A DNA stretch of 64,000 bases, from positions 4,380,098 to 4,444,097 of the forward strand of contig OZ007513.1 in assembly GCA_963931865.1 (NCBI GenBank), in the 5' to 3' direction. Shown piece by piece: positions 21,855 through 32,513 of the stretch. Source of the stretch: Axinella damicornis. Lineage: Eukaryota > Porifera > Demospongiae > Axinellida > Axinellidae. The notes below the pieces were generated by a model, which ran no database searches, was not told where the DNA came from, and saw only the letters and a list, made by a program, of their open reading frames with translations. Each line of letters begins with the position of its first letter. The first letter of the stretch is position 1. Made by a program: the position numbers and the translations under genes.

Positions 21855-22515
21855 GAGGGGCAACCGCACTCCTGGTAGCAGCTGTTGGAACCGGTTGCAA
21901 CTTGGTGGTAGAGCAACCTAGGTATTGTGACCACACGGCCGTGATCGCTGTCGTTCACTGATGCTTACATGCTGAAATTCACTGTGCTGGTGCAGTTGTG
22001 AGCGCTGTAACAATTTCTGTGCTGTGCTCATTCCAATTAACGTACATGCCTCGTCGCAACCACGCTCAGTCGATCGCTAGCAATGGCGGCCAAAGGGAAG
22101 ACAAGAAATTGTTTACAGCAGTCACAACTGCATTGTGGTCACTATCATTCGCTGACACAAACGTTAGATTTGGGTGCTGAAATAATGGTGGAGATAGAAG
22201 CGGTATTATTGTCTTCCCGTCCGTCGCCATTGTTCGAGTGCTCTCCTCGATTTTCACTGCCAGTAAAGCTCTTACGAAAGGTCCACAAATATTCTGACCA
22301 CACAGATGTGATCGCTGTTGTTCACTGATGCTGATGTGCCGAAACTCACCACGCTGGCGAAGTTGTGAATGCCGTAATCATTTCTTGTCTCCCTTTGTCA
22401 CGTGACGACCATAGGAAGTAAACAATTATTACAGTGTTTACAACTTTGGTACCAAGGTTAATATCGGCATGTAAGCATCAGGGCGCGATAGCGATCACGA
22501 TGGTGTGGTCAGAAA
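21855..22515 (+). repeat. Family M repeat, compound copy
   Basis: It starts GAGGGGCAACCGCACTCCTG and contains two ATG-led segments, including ATGGCGGCCAAAGGGAAGAC, plus internal inverted pieces of the same family (21950-22000, 22330-22380). At least two overlapping insertions are likely. Confidence 0.55.
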
Positions 22516-22594
22516 CTTTGTAGGCCATTCCCAAGTAGTCAAAGATTCCTCAGTTGACACAACTAATAATTGCACTTAATACAAAAACACTTAC

Positions 22595-22641
22595 CTCGTG
22601 CCACCCATAAAGAAATATGCGTGACGACTTGGAGTTGAAAT
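22595..22641 (-). CDS. Mini-exon B of ankyrin cassette 2
   Basis: A 47-nt exon, acceptor TCCCTCCAG and donor GTAAGTG, entered in phase 1 and left in phase 0. Joined to A2 it gives GVG then DFNSKSSRIFLYGWHE. It aligns with B3 (DINTKSELYGSE) through D.NSK/TKS and the terminal E. Length differences between copies are multiples of three. Confidence 0.7.
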
Positions 22642-22710
22642 CTGGAGGGAAAATGGCACTGTAAAGAATGCTAGTCAATGGAATACATTACATGTATATG
22701 CACAAGTTCA

Positions 22711-22800
22711 CAGGGCGGGGCAACTGTGAAAGCCGGAATGCAGGAATGTGGAACGGAACACGGAACGGAAGTACAAGGTCAAATTCGGTAGCGGAAGTGT
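22711..22800. mobile_element. Truncated arm of the CGGAA-type Mutator-like element
   Basis: CAACTGTGAAAGCCGGAATG followed by GGAACGGAACACGGAACGGAAG matches the arm of 11545-12203. The second arm is absent. Confidence 0.55.
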
Positions 22801-23276
22801 ATGGCGGAGCATCATTCATGAAAGTTAACTACTTGACAACGCACTTCTTGTTTCTCAGACTTGTACCAGAGTTGGAGAACCTATAGCGATGGTTGCCATG
22901 TATTCCTCCAAAGTCATCTTCAATCTGACTCAGTTTAAGTCTGACTTTAACAGTCTAGAGAGCTACGTATAACGTGAAGTTCATTGCTTGCGGCCAGGAG
23001 AGGCTTCCCCTCTTAGCTGACTGCTGGGTGAACTGGTGAGAGCTGTGCAGCTACTGAAACCTCACGTACTTGGCAATTGGAGGTATGGCTACGTACGATC
23101 CTATGACGGTATTTCCAGTTTGCTATTTGACCAGAAAACCTCAGCACATGTACTGTAGTCATAGTTAATTTCATGGTGGGATATTCTCGCAGTATTCGTG
23201 GGTGAAGTACGTAAGACCATGAATATGAACTGTGCGAATTATTAAACACTACTGCCACAAGCATTTATCGTATATA

Positions 23277-23822
23277 TACCGTACTCTCGCGAAAGTCCGC
23301 CCATGGGCGCTGCATCTTACTTTCTCACCAAACAGGGGGGTGGGCGCTCTTTCGAGTGTTTCCGCATTCAACCTTGAAAGAGCGCCCACCTTTGTGTACG
23401 TACACAAGTAGCGCAATAGCAGCGATCGAGCAGCAAGCGCGCGTGAGTCAAAGCCCTCCCAGCACATCTACATCGCTGGAGTCACTAGCAACATCACCGC
23501 TCACCACGTCGTCTTCGCTGCCGCCAAGCGCTGGCTGAGGTCCAGCCGTGGAGGCCGCGGGGCCGTCGTCAGCACAGGCAACACACATGGACACCATAGA
23601 TACGGACACACAGACTAATAGAGACTTGCTGCAAGGAGGTTCTTACCTCAGATACGCTGGAACATCTCACTAATGCGCTCCATCGCCTGTTACACGAGGC
23701 ACCAGGCTAGCGCGAGGGTGGATGCTCATTCGAGTAAACTTTGACCCTATATAGAAAATTGAGCCAAAAGTGGGGGGTGGGCGCTCTTTGCAGAGTGGGC
23801 GGACTTTCGTGAGAGTACGGTA
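23277..23822. mobile_element. TACCGTA-ended TIR element (546 bp)
   Basis: The left end TACCGTACTCTCGCGAAAGT and the right end inverse TACCGTACTCTCACGAAAGT continue into CCGCCC. An inner inverted word GGGTGGGCGCTCTTT also occurs. Part of its right half (GAGTAAACTTTGACCCTATA) recurs in every unit of the 26-29 kb array. Confidence 0.7.
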
Positions 23823-24060
23823 TTGGGAAATTTTCGTGTTGAAAATCGTTCGTGTGACAATTATGTGTTGATAAATTTTCGCGAAATGCAGACAAATCTT
23901 TTTACGACTCTGACCTTGCTGTACTTAGTCTTTCCCTAACACGCCAACCCAGCTTTTTCAGGAAAGTCGAGCTGCTGCGGACCCACCATGGTGACAAATG
24001 TATTTGCTGTTCAGCTTGTAACAAGGGTTTCACTACTGCTGTTCAGCTTGTTACAAGGGT
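23823..24060. repeat. Fragment of TACCGTA family, same subtype as 44353-44770
   Basis: The segment with TTTTCGCGAA, GACCTTGCTG, ACCCAGCTT and CTGCGGACCCACCATGG is shared with the 44.4-kb element. The right terminus is missing. A 32-bp direct duplication (GTTCAGCTTGT(A/T)ACAAGGG) follows at about 24010-24065. Confidence 0.55.
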
Positions 24061-24099
24061 TTCACTGGGATTCCTACTGTTCAGCTGGCAACACCTTAC

Positions 24100-24295
24100 C
24101 TACACCCTTCTCAATCAGGATATCCATCATTGGAATGGATTGAACGTCTGCAGCATAGCACATAGTGCCATTGGCAGCTAGTTGTTCCCTCACAGCGGTG
24201 TCCGGGAGGAGCTTCTCCAGTCCTGCCAGGTGTTGATTGAACAACTCCATATTGCCCGAGTAAATGGCATCTTTGAGGTTCTTGAATATATTCTC
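24100..24295 (-). CDS. Exon A of ankyrin cassette 2
   Basis: A 196-nt exon (65 codons plus 1 nt), acceptor CCTGTTTAG and donor GTAAGGT. It opens ENIFKNLKDAIYSGNMELF, followed by a Leu-rich helix (HLAGLEKLLPD) and the ankyrin-like end TMCYAADVQSIPMMDILIE with KGVG. It shares acceptor, end phase and these motifs with A1 and A3. An exon of 57 nt (24624-24680) just upstream is also phase 0, so A2 may be joined to upstream sequence instead of starting a gene. No conserved initiator Met is seen. Confidence 0.82.
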
Positions 24296-24623
24296 CTAAA
24301 CAGGGTACGTATTCATAAACATTACTAACAAAACGTGGAGGGAGAATGTCTGAGTACGTATCTAGCACCCACCCCCCAGCTCAGCTGCGATGTAATGTCC
24401 CCAAACCATGGGTGCTTGATACCATCTCGATCTCGTCAAATCGCGATGCACACATATGTAAGTTACGCCATACTTCTTCTGTCGCCATCAGCAACAAAAT
24501 TTAAACTCCCTGTTCCGGCCAATTCACCAAATTTAATGGCTGCCAAAATTTCCCAGTATACGGTACTGCATGCTATCTTGTTGTCGCACCAGCAATGAAT
24601 AGGCAGAATTCTGATCCACGTAC

Positions 24624-24680
24624 CTCAGTGTCCATGAGATATTTCGCTATTTCCTCAGTAGCTATGTCCATGTCAGTCTC
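24624..24680 (-). CDS. Short exon upstream of cassette 2
   Basis: A 57-nt phase-0 candidate exon between acceptor TCTCCATCAG (as in other ankyrin exons) and donor GTACGTGG. It encodes ETDMDIATEEIAKYLMDTE, resembling helix 2 of an ankyrin repeat (EIAKYL). It could be the terminal piece of the cassette 3 ankyrin series or a link joining cassette 3 to exon A2. Support is splice sites, phase and strand. Confidence 0.5.
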
Positions 24681-24839
24681 CTGATGGAGAGAAGTTTTGA
24701 CAGTCACTGCCACATTTCTAGAGGTATACTTGCCAGAAATAGTCACTTTTGACTCCACCCATCATGATTGCACAATGGGTGATAATCGAGTTTATTCAAG
24801 TGGGAGGTATTTAGCAATCGTACTACATCGGGGATTCCA

Positions 24840-24965
24840 GGTGTACTTCTCAGGGTCAACTGCCACTGCTTGAGTGCTCTCTTCCACTGTGGTCAGCAGC
24901 TCTTAGGCGAGGCTCACAAAGATTCTGACCACACCGCTGTCATGTACTGATAAATACTGATACTT
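24840..24965 (-). repeat. Family M fragment
   Basis: The block TGCCACTGCTTGAGTGCTCT ... ACAAAGATTCTGACCACACC matches the middle of family M in minus orientation, next to a family S copy, as at 18 kb. Confidence 0.5.
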
Positions 24966-25093
24966 AAGTTATTCAATAGCTTGTGGAGGTCCAGGTGTCA
25001 CATGCCTCCTGGCCTAGGCACCAGGGTGGTTGCAGAAAGCCTAAGCAATACTTCACATGCCTATAATGATTTCGTACAAATCCTATGTAATTC

Positions 25094-25685
25094 TAACAAG
25101 TGAGTCTTTAAAAGACTTGATGTGTATCGGCACGACTTGGTATCAGCTATATAGAATCATGCAGAGGACATGGCAGCTGCTTAACCCTTTATTATGCGTG
25201 ATGACTGCAAAACCTGTTAGCTATGAGACTTTCAGCTTAAGTGAGCATCAATATCCTTGGAGGTTCTGTGTGAGCAGGGGTGGGTCAGGAATGTTCACCC
25301 AAAGGGTGAAAGCAGGATGGTCGTGTCTGGGCTTGATGTTTAGTCAACACCTTGGCCAATTCTTTCAGCACTTATCTATATAGCTATAGCTAGCTAGCTA
25401 GAGCTGAGTGAGTTAGTATGCACTTGAGTGCATGCAGCACACTGGATGAGTGAGTATTCATTGTCCTGAATTAAGTATTATAGCTACGTAGCAGCAGTCT
25501 TGGTAAGAGGATTCATGAGCAGCCATGCAAACCCATAATCACTTTTGAAGACCTACTTGCAGGCTATAAATACGTTTGACACCCTATTAAGAGTGTAGAG
25601 CATGCAGCACTTGCGCGGGCGCATTGCGAAAAGCGACGTACATACGTACCACGTACGTACGTACGTACCTACGCATCCAGCACTG
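25094..25685. repeat. Family S segment without the hAT-like insertion
   Basis: The 592-bp copy of the 18132-19464 segment. At about 25480-25492 it shows the uninterrupted sequence ATAGCTACGTAGCAGCAG, where the other copy carries the 723-bp element. It includes the same GCTATAAATACG box. Confidence 0.65.
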
Positions 25686-25785
25686 TGTCTCGGCACTCCG
25701 GTGCCGAGACAAAAATTGTTATGAAATTATACAGTATGCCACTATGTAACTGTTCAGCACTTCAATATCATACACACCACTCTCC

Positions 25786-25850
25786 ACCAGGGGCGGATAC
25801 AGGATTTATGAAAGGGGGGGGGGGGGGGGGGGGGGGGGGGCACTATATAT
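25786..25850. repeat. GGCGGATnCAGG repeat end with G-run
   Basis: AGGGGCGGATACAGGATTTA is followed by a run of about 24 G. The same type of GCGGATCTAGG plus G-run (as its complement) lies next to each exon in the 26-29 kb array. The exact run length is likely unreliable. Confidence 0.6.
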
Positions 25851-26226
25851 TAAACGCTGCCGGAGGCAGTGCATAGAGGCGCGTAGTGCTGAGCGGAAAA
25901 ATTTTTCGTGTTCATTTTTCACTTCTCAGGATGGGCTCTCGTGGTACCTTCGCGCTTTGCACTGCAAGTTCCAGATGTACGAGGATTGCAGGTCCCAGGG
26001 CCACCATGAACTTCTTCCTTGCTCAAATTTCGCTCACGAACGTAATACGTACATACACGGAGGGGTATATTAGATCGTGGTCTCGTTCCCAAGCCGTTCG
26101 GTTTCAGGCAACGCACGGTATTGCGAGCTGAGGAGGCCAGGCCAGGAGTTGCAACGTAGCGGCAGCAAGTTAGTAAGGAGGAAAATAAAGTGATAAAGAA
26201 GCAAAAGGGGGGGCACCAGCCCCTGG

Positions 26227-26273
<47 letters not shown>

Positions 26274-26293
26274 TTAGATCCGCCACTGCTCAC

Positions 26294-26392
26294 CCCACTG
26301 TTGTTTTTGATGCGGACTTTAGCTCCGACATCAAGAAGGCATCTCACGACATCATGAGAGCCTTGCTCAGCCGCCAAGTGCAGGGGAGTGTT
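26294..26392 (-). CDS. Ankyrin-repeat exon, array copy 1
   Basis: A 99-nt phase-0 exon, acceptor CTTTCCAACAG and donor GTGAGC. It encodes NTPLHLAAEQGSHDVVRCL, then LDVGAKVRIKNNSG, a full ankyrin repeat. It differs from copy 2 by R for C in KVRI. The donor is followed by a minus-strand run of more than 40 G. Position 26519-26606 holds the associated palindrome. Confidence 0.85.
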
Positions 26393-26518
26393 CTGTTGGA
26401 AAGAATGAAGAAGAATAATATGGTTGCCGTGAGTATGTCATGCTTCTGAGCAACAATTGTGGAAAGAATAATATGGTTGCCGTGAGTATGGTTGCCGTGA
26501 GTATGTCATGCTTCTGAG

Positions 26519-26606
26519 CAACAATTGTGCTAGCAACGTGAAGAGACATAGTCAGTGACACTAAGTGTCACTGACTACGTCTCTTCACGTTGCTAGCACA
26601 ATTGTT
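26519..26606. repeat. Near-perfect palindrome (array unit 1)
   Basis: Arms of about 44 nt: CAACAATTGTGCTAGCAACG ... GTCAGTGACACT and its inverse, with one visible mismatch (CATAG/CTACG). Equivalent palindromes follow in the other units at about 27166-27255, 27788-27872, 28388-28472 and 29007-29089, slightly shortened in some. Confidence 0.9.
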
Positions 26607-26886
26607 GATGCTCATTAGAGTAAACTTTGACGCTATACAGGAAATTTAGGGGGTGGGCACTCTTTCACGAGACTATACGGTATAATAATATGGTCATCAC
26701 ATGCACATATACATCATGCTTCTGAGGATGTGCAATGCACATTGTGCAGTAGTATTACTGACCGCACCTTTTTCGCATTACCAGTGTGTGTGCATTGCTG
26801 GATGTAGCGGCAACAAGTTAGTAAGGAGGAAAATAAAGTGATAAAGAAACAAAAGGGGGGGGGGGGGGGAGGGCACCAGCCCCCGG

Positions 26887-26921
<35 letters not shown>

Positions 26922-26940
26922 TAGATCCGCCACTGCTCAC

Positions 26941-27039
26941 CCCACTGTTGTTTTTGATGCAGACTTTAGCTCCGACATCAAGAAGGCATCTCACGACATC
27001 ATGAGAGCCTTGCTCAGCCGCCAAGTGCAGGGGAGTGTT
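26941..27039 (-). CDS. Ankyrin-repeat exon, array copy 2
   Basis: A 99-nt phase-0 exon with the same splice signals as copy 1. It encodes NTPLHLAAEQGSHDVVRCL and LDVGAKVCIKNNSG. The C/G run beside it is about 40 nt, interrupted by CACACCGGGGG. Open and intact. Confidence 0.85.
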
Positions 27040-27510
27040 CTGTTGGAAAGAATGAAGAAGAATAACATGGTTGCCGAGAGTATATATGTCATGCTTCTGA
27101 GCAACAATTGTGGAAAGAATATGGTTGCCGTGAGTATGGTTGCCGTGAGTATGTCATGCTTCTGAGCAACAATTGTGCTAGCAACGTGAAGAGACGTAGT
27201 CAGTGACACTAAGTGTCACTGACTACGTCTCTTCATGTTGCTAGCACAATTGTTGATGCTCATTAGAGTAAACTTTGACCCTATACAGGAAATTTAGGGG
27301 GTGGGCACTCTTTCACGAGACTATACGGTATAGTAATATGGTCGTCACATGCACATATACATCATGCTTCTGAGGATGTGCAGTAGTATTACTGACCGCA
27401 CCTTTTTTTGCATTACCAGTGTGTGTGCATAGCTGGATGTTGCGGCAGAAAGTTAGTAAGGAGGAAAATAAAGTGATAAAGAAGCAAAAGGGGGGGGCAC
27501 CAGCCCCCGG

Positions 27511-27558
<48 letters not shown>

Positions 27559-27577
27559 TAGATCCGCCACTGCTCAC

Positions 27578-27676
27578 CCCATTGTTGTTTTTGATGCAGA
27601 CTTTAGCTCCGACATCAAGAAGGCATCTCACGACATCATGAGAGCCTTGCTCAATCGCCAAGTGCAGGGGAGTGTT
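27578..27676 (-). CDS. Ankyrin-repeat exon, array copy 3
   Basis: A 99-nt phase-0 exon. It encodes NTPLHLAIEQGSHDVVRCL and LDVGAKVCIKNNNG. The A-to-I and S-to-N changes are shared with copy 4. Acceptor CTTTCCAACAG and donor GTGAGC are kept. Confidence 0.85.
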
Positions 27677-28127
27677 CTGTTGGAAAGAATGAAGAAGAAT
27701 AATATGGTTGCCGTGAGTATGTCATGCTTCTGAGCAACAATTGTGGAAAGAATAATATGGTTGCCGTGAGTATGTCATGCTTCTGAGCAACAATTGTGCA
27801 ACGTGGAGAGATGTAGTCAGTGACACTAAGTGTCACTGACTACGTCTCTTCACATTGCTAGCACAATTGTTGATGCTCATTAGAGTAAACTTTGACCCTA
27901 TACAGGAAATTTAGGGGGTGGGCACTCTTTCACGAGACTATACGGTATAATAATATGGTCGTCACATGCACATATACATCATGCTTCTGAGGATGTGCAG
28001 TAGTATTACTGACCGCACCTTTTTTTGCATTACCAGTGTGTGTGCATAGCTGGATGTAGCGGCAGAAAGTTAGTAAGGAGGAAAATAAAGTGATAAAGAA
28101 GCAAAAGGGGGGGGCACCAGCCCCCGG

Positions 28128-28161
<34 letters not shown>

Positions 28162-28179
28162 AGATCCGCCACTGCTCAC

Positions 28180-28278
28180 CCCATTGTTGTTTTTGATGCA
28201 GACTTTAGCTCCGACATCAAGAAGGCATCTCACGACATCATGAGAGCCTTGCTCAATCGCCAAGTGCAGGGGAGTGTT
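28180..28278 (-). CDS. Ankyrin-repeat exon, array copy 4
   Basis: A 99-nt phase-0 exon whose protein is identical to copy 3 (AIEQGSHDVV ... KNNNG). Its unit is also nearly identical in the non-coding parts. This points to the most recent duplication, or gene conversion, within the array. Confidence 0.85.
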
Positions 28279-28773
28279 CTGTTGGAAAGAATGAAGAAGA
28301 ATAATATGGTTGCCGTGAGTATGTCATGCTTCTGAGCAACAATTGTGGAAAGAATAATATGGTTGCCGAGTATGTCATGCTTCTGAGCAACAATTGTGCA
28401 ACGTGGAGAGATGTAGTCAGTGACACTAAGTGTCACTGACTACGTCTCTTCACATTGCTAGCACAATTGTTGATGCTCATTAGAGTAAACTTTGACCCTA
28501 TACAGGAAATTTAGGGGGTGGGCACTCTTTCACGAGACTATATGATATAATAATATGGTCGTGACATGCACATATACATCATGCTTCTGAGGATGTGCAG
28601 TAGTATTACTGACCGCACCTTTTTTTGCATTACCAGCGTGTGCATTGCTGGATGTAGCGGCAGAAAGTTAGTAAGGAGGAAAATAAAGTGATAAAGAAGC
28701 AAAAGGGGGGGGCACCAGCCCCCGGTGTGCCCCCCCCCCCCCCCCCCCCCCCCCTAGATCCGCCACTGCTCAC

Positions 28774-28872
28774 CCCATTGTTGTTTTTGATGCAGACTTT
28801 AGCTCCGACATCAAGAAGGCATCTCACGACATCATGAGAGCCTTGCTCAACCGCCAAGTGCAGGGGAGTGTT
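28774..28872 (-). CDS. Ankyrin-repeat exon, array copy 5
   Basis: A 99-nt phase-0 exon, first of the array in transcription order. It encodes NTPLHLAVEQGSHDVVRCL and LDVGAKVCIKNNNG. The residue at the AA position differs (V here; I in copies 3 and 4; A in copies 1 and 2). The acceptor sits in GGAAAGAGGAAAGAGTGAAG, a small local duplication. Confidence 0.85.
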
Positions 28873-29373
28873 CTGTTGGAAAGAGGAAAGAGTGAAGAAG
28901 AATAATATGGTTGCCGTGAGTATGTCATGCTTCTGAGCAACAATTGTGGAAAGAATAATATGGTTGCTGTGAGTATGGTTGCCGTGAGTATGTCATGCTT
29001 CTGAGCAACAATTGTGCTAGCAACGTGGAGAGATGTAGTCAGTGACACTAAGTGTCACTGACTACGTCTCTTCACATTGCTAGCACAATTGATGCTCATT
29101 AGAGTAAACTTTGACCCTATACAGGAAATTTAGGGGGTGGGCACTCTTTCACGAGACTATACGGTATAATAATATGGTCGTCACATGCACATATACATCA
29201 TGCTTCTGAGGATGTGCAGTAGTATTACTGACCGCACCTTTTTTTGCATTACCAGTGTGTGTGCATTGCTGGATGTGGCAAGACATTCCTAGATACCGAC
29301 CACTGGACGGGGTCCAGCTAGTTAGAGAAAATACAGTACTGATATTGAGTCAGCAGCAGTCCCATTCACTTAC

Positions 29374-29472
29374 CCCATCCTCATCCTTGATGTTCAAATC
29401 AGCTCCTTTGTCACAAAGGTATCTCGAGGCATCAAGATTGGATCTGTATGTTGCCGCATGCAGTGCAGTCCA
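29374..29472 (-). CDS. Ankyrin-repeat exon (cassette 3, first)
   Basis: A 99-nt phase-0 exon, acceptor CTCCATCAG and donor GTAAGTG. It encodes WTALHAATYRSNLDASRYL and CDKGADLNIKDEDG. It begins with W like the first exon of cassette 2 (WTPLH). It is downstream of B3 (34952-34986) and directly upstream of the five-copy array. Confidence 0.87.
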
Positions 29473-29567
29473 CTGATGGAGAGAAAGATACAAAGCTATT
29501 ATAAACACTAAAAACAATGCACTGATGCATTAGGTTGCCAGACAAATCTGCGGTCTCTAAACCAGTA

Positions 29568-31039
29568 TAGTCTCGTGCCCAGACCACACCCCCTCGTGGG
29601 GAGAGACGGTCTGGTGAACGAAGTCGAATTTCTTGGGCTTGAAGCATACTACGGAATGTTTTGCTGTGCGGTTCCCGAAATCGCGAGCAGCTGCAGAGTT
29701 TCACCGTCGGAGTCATAAAGGTCATAGCAGCTTCTCACCCATGATACAATAATTATCGGGGCTTTATATACAGGGCACAATGTTGCACCAATGTACAAGT
29801 GATCAGGGACAACAATACAATAACGTAGATCGGGAAATTTCGTTGTTAAAATATTTTCGTAGTTGCCCGCAACCACGAAAATTTAACGCACAAAATTCAG
29901 ATAATTTTTACGGTCAGCCACGTGTAAATTTACGTCTACAGTATAGTGAATTCACCTGTGCTGCGCTCATGGTCCTTCAAGTTCTGCGATTCTTCAAGGC
30001 CGCAGATGGACTCTCCGATCTCAAAAGATCTCTGTCGCTCTCCGTTCCTTCGCGAGGTATTGCCTCAGAGAATCGGGAGGTGCTTGATTCGACAAACTGC
30101 GGGCCAAAGCGGAAGGGAAGAAGCACGGGCTGTACAGGAGATACAGAACAGCCCAGAAGAACGCTTTGTCGGTACGTCAGTGATGATGGCATAGCAGCAG
30201 CTCGTTCATACGTCTCCATTCTTGACACAATGATTGCTAAAAAATTTTTCGTTGATGAGCTAAACTACGAAAATTTAACGCCACGAAAAATTTACGCACA
30301 AAATATTTTTAACACGAAAATTTCCCGATCTACGGTAATTATGAGACACATAGCTACAGACAACCTGACTACTGCACACAATGTTTCATTCTCTGTCAAT
30401 CAAGTTAGCACAGTACAGTATAATCAATGTATAATCCCGTGGTGTTAAGTGCCAGCGAAAGTGTCCATTGAAGGCTCCCGTGTCGACCAAGTGCGATCAT
30501 GGCTACTCATATCCGGAGAGATGTACTAACCTTTTGCTGCTCACCCATGGCCCATAGGTTTTTGAAGCATCCTTCGACGTCCAAGGAATCTGCTTCCCGT
30601 TTGGTTGACAGTCCTTTCAGGCACTTTACTGGCGTAAAATACGAAGAACGGCCCCTTAGGGCTAGGGCCAGCATTAGCTTGAACCTAGAGGGGCCCCTTC
30701 GTTGTACTTGATCTCTTTACTAACCTCACTTCCACTTGATCCTTCATAAGCGATATCACAGGGCTCACAACTAACACAATCGAGCGTAAGTCTTCAGAAG
30801 TTGTCGGCAGACATAGCGTTGCCTTACACAGTCAAGCGCTAAGGGCAAACTGGCATGGCAAAGGCTCTTGGCCGTTGTCTTCTCCAGCTTGTGGGTATTC
30901 AAAGCGATTACTATGTAATTATTAACAATCTCGCAATCTCATTGGTCCTTACCACATTCCGGTAATAAGCCCAAGAAATTCGACTTCGTTCACCAACCCG
31001 TCTCTCCCCGCGAGGGGGTGTGGTCTGGGCACGAGACTA
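29568..31039. mobile_element. Mutator-like element, 1472 bp, 9-bp TSD
   Basis: The ends TAGTCTCGTGCCCAGACCAC and its inverse continue as TIRs of about 72 bp (ACCCCCTCG(T/C)GGGGAGAGAC ... AATTTCTTGGGCTT). Exact 9-bp duplications AAACCAGTA lie at 29559-29567 and 31040-31048. The interior includes a nested TACCGTA element (29820-30337) and a 222-aa ORF (29780-30448) that only reads through that nested element. No transposase is recognised. It lies within the A3-to-ankyrin intron. Confidence 0.8.
29820..30337. mobile_element. Nested TACCGTAGATCGGGAAATT MITE
   Basis: The left end AACGTAGATCGGGAAATTTCG (first bases decayed) matches the inverse of the right end TACCGTAGATCGGGAAATTT. The inner words TTAAAATATTTTCG and ATTTAACGC are also inverted. 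It lies inside the 29568-31039 element, so it inserted later. Confidence 0.65.
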
Positions 31040-31048
31040 AAACCAGTA

Positions 31049-31459
31049 CTTGGTAGGCTATATAAAGATGACATCATACTTATTATGAAACCACACTACC
31101 AGAGTCCAGCATTATCCAACCAGAAGCCCAGTAAATACCCACTGTTGATTTCTGATGCCTTTGAACACTTCATACTGACAGGTTTCCCCATGGTTGATTC
31201 AATTATGCCTAGAACTTACATGCCCATGAAAGTGACCAATATTGGTTGGAAGGAGCCAAAAACAACAAATTGTTCTATCAAACCATCAAACTGTTACCAA
31301 TAGATTTCAGAATGCTGTCACATGACAACAGTAAACCCAATTGCATCATGCATTGAAAGGTCACAGTCACACCATTCGTCAATCGCTCCATCCTGCTAGT
31401 GTAGGGCTCCGTAGGATGACTTTTGTTTATGCCCACACGTTTAGCACTATCAATATACA
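31049..31459. other. Intronic, no supported gene
   Basis: The 72-aa plus ORF (31085-31303) and 63-aa minus ORF overlap and have no domain. Nothing else seen. Confidence 0.4.
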
Positions 31460-32181
31460 CTAGTGGCAAAAAAATTTCTGCGAAAAATATAAAGGATTTA
31501 GTGATGGCCTGTCACATTCGGAATTATTCCACCCCTCGAAAAAGCTAAGAAACAAGGAGAAATGCCTTTAACCAGGCTCAGTCCCATCCATTATAAATGT
31601 AGAATTTAGGGAGGGGATGGGACTGAGCCTGGTTAAAGGCATTTCTCCTTGTTTCTTAGCTTTTTCGAGGGGTGGAATAATTACCCCATGCGCATGCGCA
31701 GCAGGGGGTAGAGTGATCGGTTTGTCTGTCAGTCTGTCCTGTCAGTCTGTCCATAGATGTAGAGCGGTTTGAGCAGTGAAGGCCTTATTGAAGGCTTATT
31801 TCAGGATAGAAGTGTCAGAATTCAGAAAATACTAGCGTCTACGTAACTCACAGACCAGAGATCTACTCGAGAGGCTGAGAAAAGCTGCGTGAAAGTCGTG
31901 CTTCTAATTTATACAATTTGACCACACCCTATTTCTAACATTACTGCCACAACTTACGGTATCTCATTCTGCAGCGCATGCTGATATCGCTGTAAATCGT
32001 GGCCTAGCTAGCTCATCGTGCATGCTGTATGAATAACAGTCGGTGGTAGGCCTAGCTATAGGCTATAGCTGTCAAGTCAAAGTTGTGCACGGGGTACGTG
32101 CTCTGCTGAGCACCTCTAGTTCCGAATGTGACAGGCCATCACTAAATCCTTTATATTTTTCGCAGAAAATTTTGCCACTAG
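31460..32181. mobile_element. Family P palindromic MITE with a later insertion (31683-32121)
   Basis: The left arm CTAGTGGCAAAAAAATTTC ... GTCACATTCGGAATTATTCC and the loop are intact. The right arm stops at GGAATAATT (31682) and resumes at CCGAATGTGACAGG (32122). The 439-bp insert starts ACCCCATGCGCATGCGCAGC and includes GTCTGTC repeats. Compare the uninterrupted relatives at 6393 and 59746. Confidence 0.75.
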
Positions 32182-32508
32182 TTTGCATACTTTTTCGAGC
32201 GCATGAAATGCGTAACTTCTTAGTCATGGTACGTGCAACATCACGTCACCATAAGGGTACGGGGGAACTGGATGTATGCCAGTTACTTAATCACCATGTT
32301 AGCCTCGTTCCTAGGCCCGAGACTACGAGGTGATCACCATGTCAACAACAAAGCTGCGATGGTCTCTCTTGATGGACGTGGACCTTCTGCTGGGCACTGA
32401 GCAGGCTGCAGTTTCCATTAATAGCTAATAATATATTTTTGATGTTGCTGTTGTGATCAATGTTTATTGCTGCCTTCGCGGATGAGGGGGTGGGGCATTC
32501 ACCCTTCA
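32182..32508. repeat. Composite repeat block shared (inverted) with 59500-59745
   Basis: Shared words include GAGCGCATGAAATGCGTA, the GACGTGGACCTTCTGCTGGG block and CTTCATCAGA. The order is mirrored in the 58.7-60.0 kb region. Confidence 0.6.
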
Positions 32509-32513
32509 TCAGA

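Larger units (their letters stand above)
26150..29275. repeat. Tandem array of five units (594-647 bp) each holding an ankyrin exon
   Basis: In each unit the plus strand reads: AGTTAGTAAGGAGG tract, C/G runs (20-46 nt), ankyrin exon complement, ATGGTTGCCGTGAGTATG repeats, an approximately 88-bp palindrome around GACACTAAGTGTC, a GAGTAAACTTTGACCCTATA fragment of the 23-kb TIR element, and a TTACCAG end. Exon starts are spaced 647, 637, 602 and 594 bp. Units 3 and 4 are nearly identical, so the last duplications are young or homogenised. Confidence 0.9.

Noticed and set aside
26220..28760. Gly-rich ORFs (SSGGSRGGGGGG) fused to the ankyrin exon
   Set aside because: The Gly run comes from reading past the GTGAGC donor into the intronic G-run. 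The spliced exon ends before it.
29780..30448. 222-aa plus ORF
   Set aside because: It runs through a nested TIR element and its hairpin arms. No domain or paralogue.
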